A stretch of 37,550 bases of DNA from an uncultured Pseudomonadota bacterium (GTDB taxonomy: Bacteria > Pseudomonadota > Gammaproteobacteria > Steroidobacterales > Steroidobacteraceae), in assembly GCA_903908265.1 (NCBI GenBank), contig CAIVRI010000089.1:1-37550 (forward strand). The letters are read 5' to 3'. Under the pieces are notes generated by a model. The model saw nothing but the letters and a program-made list of their open reading frames with translations, searched no databases and was not told the DNA's origin. Position 1 is the stretch's first letter. Each line of letters begins with the position of its first letter. The position numbers and the translations under genes are program-made. Shown one piece after another: positions 31,906 through 37,550 of this stretch.

Positions 31906-33270
31906 ATGCATGAACGGAAACACGGAACCTATGCTGCAGTAAGTGAGTGGGACGAATTTCTTGTCAACAACCCCGATATACAGGCGATCGACGCTTTTGT
32001 CATTGATTTGAATGGCAACTTGCAGGGTAAGCGGCTCGAAGCGGCGGACGCTCCAGGATTGTTCAAGAATGGGGTGCTTTTTTCGGCATCCTCTTTAGTC
32101 GCGGACGTGCGTGGCTACGGCATGGAAGAGCACGGATATGGCAGTTCTGATGGTGATCCGGATGGAGCGGCCATGCCGCTCCCTGGGACGCTGGTTCGAG
32201 CCTCTTGGGCTCGCCAGCCGACCGCGCAAGTCTTGTGCGAAATGACCAACATACAATCCGGGCGCCCTTTCTGGTACGACCCCCGCCATGTGCTCGCTGA
32301 TGTGGTCGCGCGATGTCGGGCCGAAGGAATTCATCCGGTCGTCGCTTGCGAACTCGAGTTTTATTTGGTTGATCCCAAACGCGCCGAAGATGGCAGCCTG
32401 CGCTTAGGAGCGCAGCCCGGTCGGACGCCACCGGCGCGCGGCGCGAACCTCTCGATGGAAGCGGTTGACGAGTTTGGTGAATTTCTCGAACGGATCCATG
32501 TTGCTGCGAAAGCGCAAGGTTTGCCGGTCGCCGGCTGTGTATCCGAATATGGTGTCGGTCAGTTTGAAGTGAACCTGAGCCATCTGCCAGATCCCGTGGT
32601 AGCCGCAGATCAAGCGGCTCTACTGAAGCGTTTGGTGAAGGGTGTCGCGCGCTCATTGGGGATGGAAGCGACCTTCATGGCAAAGCCCTTCGTTGCGGAA
32701 GCGGGTAATGGGCTACATATACATGCCAGCATAGTCGATGAGGCGGGGTGCAATCGATTCGGCGGCCCAGACGGCGAACAATTATTGCAGCACGCAATCG
32801 GTGGCATGCAAGCATTACTGTACGATTCGTTCGGTCTTTTCGCTCCTAACTTCAACTCGCAGCGCCGTTATTTGGGTTCCTTCGTGCCAACCTCTCGGTC
32901 GTGGGCAGAGAACAATCGCAGCGTTGCGTTTCGAATACCGGCGCAGCACGGCGCCGCGCGCCGGGTCGAGCATCGCGTGGCGGGCGCCGACGCCAGCCCG
33001 CATCTGGTCATGGCCGCGATGCTGGCGGGGTTACTCCACGGCATCCGGCATAAGTTGGATCCCGGCGTTCCGGCGGTGGGAAGAAGCGTTGGTGGTGATC
33101 CTGAATTCCCAGGTGACCTGATCGTGGCATTGAACCGGTTGAGTGAGGCCAAGCTACTAAGCGAGTACATTCCGAAGGCCTTTCTGGACGTTTTTGTGAT
33201 CACCAAGCGAGGTGAGTACCTTGATCTGATCGAGTCTATTTTCCCCCGCGAGCATGACTTTTATGTCTGA
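31906..33270 (+). CDS. Glutamine-synthetase-like ligase, PuuA/SpuI type
   Basis: A 454-residue glutamine-synthetase-family enzyme. PuuA/SpuI relatives join glutamate to putrescine (ATP-dependent), the entry step of the gamma-glutamyl pathway. The beta-grasp N-terminus IDAFVIDLNGNLQGKRLEAA matches PuuA rather than GlnA. Catalytic-domain motifs are VVACELEFYLVDP, GQFEVNLSHLPDP, HATFMAKPF-like EATFMAKPF, GNGLHIHAS, FAPNFNSQRRY and VEHRVAGADASPHLVMAAML. ATG 31906 is taken because AGAGGG lies 5 nt upstream; the open frame extends further up into the oxidase gene without a sensible start. No adenylylation tyrosine motif like that of GlnA is evident. It overlaps the next gene. Confidence 0.9.
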   Translation: MHERKHGTYAAVSEWDEFLVNNPDIQAIDAFVIDLNGNLQGKRLEAADAPGLFKNGVLFSASSLVADVRGYGMEEHGYGSSDGDPDGAAMPLPGTLVRASWARQPTAQVLCEMTNIQSGRPFWYDPRHVLADVVARCRAEGIHPVVACELEFYLVDPKRAEDGSLRLGAQPGRTPPARGANLSMEAVDEFGEFLERIHVAAKAQGLPVAGCVSEYGVGQFEVNLSHLPDPVVAADQAALLKRLVKGVARSLGMEATFMAKPFVAEAGNGLHIHASIVDEAGCNRFGGPDGEQLLQHAIGGMQALLYDSFGLFAPNFNSQRRYLGSFVPTSRSWAENNRSVAFRIPAQHGAARRVEHRVAGADASPHLVMAAMLAGLLHGIRHKLDPGVPAVGRSVGGDPEFPGDLIVALNRLSEAKLLSEYIPKAFLDVFVITKRGEYLDLIESIFPREHDFYV

Positions 33271-34624
33271 AACGTTGCGCGGTATCGGGCGTGCACGTCT
33301 GGCAAGCTTTGTGCAGAAAGAGACCTGCGAGTTCGTTGCGGCGCATCCGCGTTCGCAGGCCGCTGCTGCGGGGGCCCAAGGTTTCTATGCCGGCGTGCCG
33401 ATGCATTGGATGCTTGATTGGCCGTCACCATTCCCATTAGCGGTTGCAGAGGCGCGCGGGGCTCGACTGCAGACGATTGATGGAGATGCACTCAATGACT
33501 TTTGCCTCGGGGATACCGGATCCATGTTCGGGCATTCGCCGGAGCCCGTCTTGCGCGCATTAGAAAGGCAGGTTGCGCGAGGCTTTACGTATATGTTGCC
33601 CACCGCAGATGCCTATGCGGTAGGTCAGTTACTGCAGGAGCGGTTTGGTTTGCCACACTGGCAGGTGGCTACTACGGCATCTGATGCGAATAGGTTCGCG
33701 TTGCGTGTTGCCCGTGCCGTGACCCGCCGACCGCGGATCTTGGTCATCCATGGTTGCTACCACGGCGCGGTAGATGAGACCTATGTCGGCCTTTATGACG
33801 GTGTCGCGCGTAATCGCCCAGGGCTCATTGGCCAGGTGATCGACCAGACGGCGCACACGCGCGTCGTTGAGTTTAATGATTTGCCCGCTCTAGAGGCCGC
33901 ACTGGCTGACGAGACGGTTGCGGTCGTTCTGGCGGAACCGGTCATGACCAACTGTTGTATGGTGCTTCCAGACCCCGGATACCATACGGCGCTCCGTGAG
34001 ATGACGCGGCGTACCGGGACGTTACTGCTCATAGACGAAACCCACACGATTTCGAGTGGATGGGGTGGTTACACCCGCCGGCATCATCTTGACCCTGACA
34101 TGTTCGTATTGGGTAAACCTATCGCGGGCGGTACCCCGGCGAGCGTCTGGGGATTTACGGATGCGGTGGCGACGCGCTGGGATGCAATCCGGGCAACCAA
34201 GGAGCCGGGTCACTCTGGATTAGGGACGACCCTTTCTGCCAATGCCTTGTCGATGGCGCTGATGCGAGCCACGCTCGAACAGGTCATGACCGAATCGGCT
34301 TACGCCCATATGGAACAGCAGGCTAATCGCCTCGCCGACGGCTTAGCGCGTTCAATTTTGGCGCATGCGTTGCCTTGGCATGTAGTGCGGGTCGGCGCGA
34401 GAGTGGAGTTTATCTGCGCGCCCGGACCGTTGCGCAACGGTACGGCCGCCACGGCGGCGCACTGCGGGGAAATCGAGGCGGCAGTGCACCTAGGGCTAGT
34501 GAACCGCGGCTGTCTGATTGCCCCGTTTCACAACATGATGCTGGTCTGCCCGGCAACGGAGTCGGTGCAAATAGATCAGTTAGTCCATGCGTTCGGCGAG
34601 GTGCTTAACGACTTGGCTGGTTAA
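33254..34624 (+). CDS. Second class-III aminotransferase, glutamate-semialdehyde-aminomutase-like
   Basis: A 456-residue PLP enzyme of aminotransferase class III. The general layout resembles glutamate-1-semialdehyde 2,1-aminomutase: GDTGSMFGHSPEPVLRAL (86-103), ATTASDANRFALRVARAVTR (139-158), HGCYHGAVDET (166-176), LIDETHTISSGWGG (259-272) and Schiff-base Lys288 in VLGKPIAGGTPASVWG. It differs from true HemL (GKIIGGG), so haem synthesis is not implied. It is the last gene of the polyamine operon and overlaps the ligase gene by 17 nt, or 8 nt if ATG 33263 is used. The amine or amino-aldehyde it handles is unknown; pathway membership is from context. Confidence 0.85.
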   Translation: MTFMSETLRGIGRARLASFVQKETCEFVAAHPRSQAAAAGAQGFYAGVPMHWMLDWPSPFPLAVAEARGARLQTIDGDALNDFCLGDTGSMFGHSPEPVLRALERQVARGFTYMLPTADAYAVGQLLQERFGLPHWQVATTASDANRFALRVARAVTRRPRILVIHGCYHGAVDETYVGLYDGVARNRPGLIGQVIDQTAHTRVVEFNDLPALEAALADETVAVVLAEPVMTNCCMVLPDPGYHTALREMTRRTGTLLLIDETHTISSGWGGYTRRHHLDPDMFVLGKPIAGGTPASVWGFTDAVATRWDAIRATKEPGHSGLGTTLSANALSMALMRATLEQVMTESAYAHMEQQANRLADGLARSILAHALPWHVVRVGARVEFICAPGPLRNGTAATAAHCGEIEAAVHLGLVNRGCLIAPFHNMMLVCPATESVQIDQLVHAFGEVLNDLAG

Positions 34625-34625
34625 T

Positions 34626-34641
34626 ACGCCACTAGTGGCGT
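34626..34641. terminator. Palindrome between convergent operons
   Basis: ACGCCACTAGTGGCGT is a perfect 16-bp palindrome. It lies immediately after the aminotransferase stop (TAA 34622-34624) and 8 nt past the convergent permease gene. Neither side has a strong U-tract, so it may be a weak bidirectional terminator or a transcript-end stabiliser. Confidence 0.5.
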
Positions 34642-34649
34642 GAGCAGGG

Positions 34650-35510
34650 TCAGCGGTCCGTTTGTTTGCCGCGGCGCATCAGACTGAGCGCTAACACCGC
34701 TGAAGCAACCATCAGAAATAGACTCACAGCGTTCAGTACCGGGGTAGCACCCTCCCGCATACGTCCGTACATCAATATGGTGAGCGGCGTATCGGCGCCG
34801 ACGAGCATCAACGTGGTGTTGAAGTTCTCAAATGACATCAGGAAAGCGATGACGGCGGAGCCGACCATAGCTGGGCGCAGATAGGGCAGGGTGATGTGCC
34901 ATAGTACGGCCGTGCGGGAGGCGCCAAGATTGAGCGCGGCTTCTTCCAAAGTATGATCAAAACGCTTTAACCGCGCACTGACTGTTAACGTGGCGATAGC
35001 TGCGATGTAGGAGAACTGGCCCGCAACGACCAACGGCAGCCCAGGGCGCAAAAATTCGATATCTAATCCAAATGTGCTATCGGCGAAGTCAGCAAGTCGA
35101 CTCGCGAAAGCCAGAATCGAGATGCCGAGGATGACGCCTGGAATGACCAATGGGACCAACATCATCATCGACAGCGCTTGACGTCCCGGGAATTTTGCAC
35201 GTTCCATGAGAAACGCGTTCGTTGTGCCGACAATAACCGAGAGCGCGGTAACCCAGACGGCCACCACTGCACTAGTCAGAATGCTACCGAGTAGTTCCTC
35301 GTCATGAAAAAGTCCAACGCGCCCAGTAGCCTCGTTACCTAAAAACCAGTCGAGGGTAAACCCGTGCCACGGTGGCGCCGGATACGGCGCGTCATTGAAA
35401 GCAAATACGGCAACCGTCAGCAACGGCAAAAAAAGAAAGACCAGAAACACGGCCAGGTAGATCGCGTTTGTAGCGCGTATCCATCGAGAAGAGGGGAGTG
35501 AGGGAATCAT
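34650..35510 (-). CDS. Polyamine-type ABC transporter permease, PotC/PotI-like
   Basis: A 286-residue inner-membrane permease of the spermidine/putrescine (PotC-type) class. Six hydrophobic segments are visible, from IYLAVFLVFLFLPLLTVAVF near the N-terminus. The EAA loop EEAALNLGASRTAVLWHITL, then PYLRP, docks the ATPase, and SFENFNTTLML-type sequence follows. ATG 35510 overlaps the stop of the PotB-like gene (ATGA), so the longer upstream frame to 35621 is rejected. It pairs with the upstream permease to form the channel. The substrate is inferred from the facing polyamine operon. Confidence 0.9.
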   Translation of the reverse strand: MIPSLPSSRWIRATNAIYLAVFLVFLFLPLLTVAVFAFNDAPYPAPPWHGFTLDWFLGNEATGRVGLFHDEELLGSILTSAVVAVWVTALSVIVGTTNAFLMERAKFPGRQALSMMMLVPLVIPGVILGISILAFASRLADFADSTFGLDIEFLRPGLPLVVAGQFSYIAAIATLTVSARLKRFDHTLEEAALNLGASRTAVLWHITLPYLRPAMVGSAVIAFLMSFENFNTTLMLVGADTPLTILMYGRMREGATPVLNAVSLFLMVASAVLALSLMRRGKQTDR

Positions 35511-36385
35511 GCGCGGCGCATCACGTCGGCGAAGCGCTGTCCACTGGCTTTGAGCCCGAGCCAAACGATGGTAGTCGAGAGGCCGAGCAGAAGAAAGCCA
35601 AAAGCAGCACCCTGTTCCCAATTGAAACGAGTGATGAACTGGTTATAAATCTGCTCGGTGAACCACTGTGAGCTCGTTCCGCCGAGCAGATTGGGCGTTA
35701 GATAGTTGCCCAACGTGAGCATGAACACGACAATGCAGCCCGCCGTGATACCGGGTGCAGCATGCGGAATCACGATGTCGCGCAGGACTGAGAAGGCCCC
35801 CGCTCCAAGATCATAGGCTGCCTCAATGAGCGAATTGTCCAGTGTCTCCAGACTATTGACGAGAGGGACCACCATAAAAAGTAGGGAGGTATAGACCAGA
35901 CCGACTAGAATTGTGGCGTCGTGGTACAGCAGTTCCGGCGGCGCTGCGGCTATTCCCAGTTTGACCAGTAGTGCCGGAAGGACGCCGGATTCCCGCAGCA
36001 GAATCATCCAGCCGAGAGTCCGTACGGTTTCGCTGACCCAGAATGGAATCAAACAGACCAAAAACAGTAGCGTGGCTTTCCGGCCTTGCGCGATTTTCGC
36101 GATCGTCCACGCGACGGGAAAAGCGATGAGCAGCGTAATCAAGGTCGACACAGCGGATACGAGCGCCGTGCGGACAAAGACATGCCAGTACAGTGGCTCT
36201 GTGAAAAATGTGCGGTACTGGGCGAGACTAGTCACGTATTCGCGCGGGGCAACACGTTCTCGGATTGATACCATCGCCAGATCAGCGTGCGGTAAAATAA
36301 TCGTTAATAGAAGCCATAATACTGCGGGCGCCAGCAGCAGCAATAGTACAGCGCGCCCCCGCAAGTTCTGTCCGGTGTCGATCAC
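35507..36385 (-). CDS. Polyamine-type ABC transporter permease, PotB/PotH-like
   Basis: A 292-residue permease. The first membrane segment (AVLLLLLAPAVLWLLLTIIL) is near the N-terminus. The PotB-type loop SLAQYRTFFTEPLYWHVFVR, the conserved PFWVSETVRTLGWMILLRES and the EAA motif IEAAYDLGAGAFSVLRDIVI, then PHAAPG, are all present. GTG 36385 is chosen: it overlaps the ATPase stop (GTGA) and has GGGAG about 8 nt upstream, whereas the GTG at 36409 lies further inside the ATPase gene. Gene order ATPase, PotB-like, PotC-like matches many putrescine/spermidine systems. Confidence 0.9.
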   Translation of the reverse strand: MIDTGQNLRGRAVLLLLLAPAVLWLLLTIILPHADLAMVSIRERVAPREYVTSLAQYRTFFTEPLYWHVFVRTALVSAVSTLITLLIAFPVAWTIAKIAQGRKATLLFLVCLIPFWVSETVRTLGWMILLRESGVLPALLVKLGIAAAPPELLYHDATILVGLVYTSLLFMVVPLVNSLETLDNSLIEAAYDLGAGAFSVLRDIVIPHAAPGITAGCIVVFMLTLGNYLTPNLLGGTSSQWFTEQIYNQFITRFNWEQGAAFGFLLLGLSTTIVWLGLKASGQRFADVMRRA

Positions 36386-37500
36386 CGAGATGCTCCCGCA
36401 ATGAAGCACACCGCACGTTCTGGATCAAATGCAAAGTGAATTAATTCGCCGGGAATAAGGTCTGAAAATTGACCGGTTTGCGGTAATGCCACTCGGAACT
36501 CAAGGTTGGATTTGCTTTCTCGGATTAAGACTGCCGAGTTCGCGCCGTCGAACAGGAGACTATCGACCCGTCCCACATGGCTGCGCTGGGTGCTCGGCAG
36601 ATCCGCAGCAGCACGCGCGAGTGTCGCCGCTTCGGGCCGAACAAAGGCAATTGCGCTATGACCAACGACAAGGCTATCGCGAACCCGCGCCTCTAACAGC
36701 CAGCCATCGTCTGTAGCAATCGTGGCGATCCCATGCGACAGCGCTGCAACGCGTCCTGTGACTCGATTGCTGGAGCCAACAAATCCAGCGACAAACGGTG
36801 TAGTAGGCTCGTAATACAGTGATTGCGGGCTACCGAGTTGCTCAAAACGGCCGGCGTTCATGACCCCGACGTGATCTGACAAAACGAGCGCTTCAGACTG
36901 GTCGTGCGTGATATAGACGAAGGTGGTTCCAAAGGCCGCTTGCAGCTGCTTGAGCTCGATCTTCATGTGTTCGCGCAACTTAAGGTCGAGTGCGCCGAGT
37001 GGTTCATCGAGCAGTAGAAGGGTGGGTTCCAGCACGAGACTGCGAGCGATTGCGACGCGCTGACGCTGACCACCGGAAAGCTCATCGACTCGTTTGCCCT
37101 GTGCGCCACCGAGGCCGACGCGCTCGAGCATTGCCTCTGCTTTGCGCAGGCGCTCTAATCTGCCGACGCCGCGACGGGCGAGACCGAAGGCAACGTTCTC
37201 AGCGACATTCATCATTGGAAACAGTGCGAGCTGCTGGAAAACCATGTTCACTGGGCGTTGATTTGGAGCGACACCCGCCATAGACCGGCCGCCGATACGT
37301 ATGTCGCCGGAATCCGGCTGAATGAAGCCAGCGATCATGCGCAGCAAGGTAGTCTTGCCGCAGCCGGAGGGGCCCAAGATGGAAAAGAAGCTGCCATGCG
37401 GGACGCTAAATGATAGTTCATCCACTGCCGCGTGGCTGCCAAACGTCTTTTTTACGGCGTTGACCTCGAGGTCCGCTGCGCCACTCTTGGAGCTATTCAA
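36382..37500 (-). CDS. Polyamine-type ABC transporter ATPase, PotA/PotG-like
   Basis: A 372-residue ATP-binding subunit. Walker A GPSGCGKTT is at 43-51, Q-loop Gln89 in VFQQLALFPMM, the ABC signature LSGGQRQ at 141-147, Walker B LLLLDEP at 161-167, and the D-loop and H-loop (ITHDQSEAL) follow. The C-terminal TOBE domain (about 240-370) is of the PotA/MalK kind and often senses inhibitors. It starts at TTG 37500, overlapping the stop of the upstream binding-protein gene (TTGA). No better start is available upstream because that gene's reading frame ends there. First of three chained overlaps in the transporter operon. Confidence 0.92.
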   Translation of the reverse strand: MNSSKSGAADLEVNAVKKTFGSHAAVDELSFSVPHGSFFSILGPSGCGKTTLLRMIAGFIQPDSGDIRIGGRSMAGVAPNQRPVNMVFQQLALFPMMNVAENVAFGLARRGVGRLERLRKAEAMLERVGLGGAQGKRVDELSGGQRQRVAIARSLVLEPTLLLLDEPLGALDLKLREHMKIELKQLQAAFGTTFVYITHDQSEALVLSDHVGVMNAGRFEQLGSPQSLYYEPTTPFVAGFVGSSNRVTGRVAALSHGIATIATDDGWLLEARVRDSLVVGHSAIAFVRPEAATLARAAADLPSTQRSHVGRVDSLLFDGANSAVLIRESKSNLEFRVALPQTGQFSDLIPGELIHFAFDPERAVCFIAGASR

Positions 37501-37550
37501 TTCGCTGCCTTGATGCGATCGAGGACTTTGCCCTCGATTTCCTCTAGACC
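37497..37550 (-). CDS. C-terminal end of probable PotD/PotF-like binding protein
   Basis: Only the last 17 codons are in the window, reading GLEEIEGKVLDRIKAAN then TGA (37499-37497). The position directly upstream of a PotA-like ATPase, with overlapping TTGA, and the helical, charged end suggest the periplasmic substrate-binding protein of the same transporter. The sequence shown is too short to identify by itself. Confidence 0.6.
   Translation of the reverse strand, partial: GLEEIEGKVLDRIKAAN

Noticed and set aside
34650-35621. Longer PotC-like permease frame starting at 35621
   Set aside because: The extra 37 residues overlap the PotB-like gene and are not membrane-protein-like. ATG 35510 overlaps the upstream stop in the ATGA fashion seen across the operon.
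1-37550. CRISPR arrays, rRNA genes or known riboswitches
   Set aside because: I saw no regularly spaced repeats, rRNA motifs or familiar aptamer sequences on either strand. Short or diverged ones could still be missed by eye.

Overview
The window looks like a chromosomal segment of a GC-rich gammaproteobacterium. The TonB-dependent receptor, the many secreted peptidases and amidohydrolases, the PQQ dehydrogenase and the rhodoquinone gene would suit the Steroidobacteraceae/Nevskiales/Xanthomonadales area, but that placement is inference. No rRNA or marker gene fixes the taxon. I see no CRISPR array, replication origin or intact integrase.

Layout. (1) 1-2917: the start of an EF-G gene that runs off the left edge, and a secreted M20 amidohydrolase. 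(2) 2918-6461: an integration hotspot. An intact tRNA-Arg(ACG) is followed by two partial copies of its 3' half (3637-3685 and 5966-6010). Between them lie an RHH/RelE toxin-antitoxin pair, an IS6-family element whose transposase lacks its first catalytic Asp, and a Fic/HTH pair of the 'mobile mystery protein' B/A type. After the last copy lies the N-terminal relic of a tyrosine integrase with five in-frame stops. The same doubled 9-mer sits exactly 53 nt past the CCA of the tRNA and of the last copy. (3) 6656-13476: a small secreted unknown, an S9 peptidase, RquA (rhodoquinone synthesis) and an APC-family permease, separated by long gene-poor gaps. (4) 13651-17000: tRNA-Arg(TCG), then a PQQ-dependent dehydrogenase translationally coupled to a small c-type cytochrome. 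(5) 17020-23802: secreted degradative enzymes (amidohydrolase plus M28 peptidase), a PBP7-like DD-peptidase, and an overlapping three-gene unit of amidohydrolase, SDR and PGDYG-like protein. (6) 23854-37550: a polyamine region. A TonB-dependent receptor diverges from a six-gene operon encoding a Tat-lipoprotein spermidine-dehydrogenase-like flavoprotein, a SpuC-like transaminase, a GntR/FCD regulator, a PuuB-like oxidase, a PuuA/SpuI-like ligase and a second class-III aminotransferase. It converges on a PotABCD-type ABC transporter operon.

How the genes work together (inference): polyamines cross the outer membrane, perhaps through the receptor. They are partly oxidised outside the cytoplasm by the SpdH-like enzyme, imported by the ABC transporter, then degraded inside by both transamination and gamma-glutamylation. 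The FCD regulator, encoded within the operon, is the likely sensor. The aldehyde dehydrogenase (PuuC) and hydrolase (PuuD) that would complete the gamma-glutamyl route are not in the window. The most unusual structures are the tandem tRNA-Arg array, the hybrid polyamine operon, and rquA as a sign of low-oxygen respiration.
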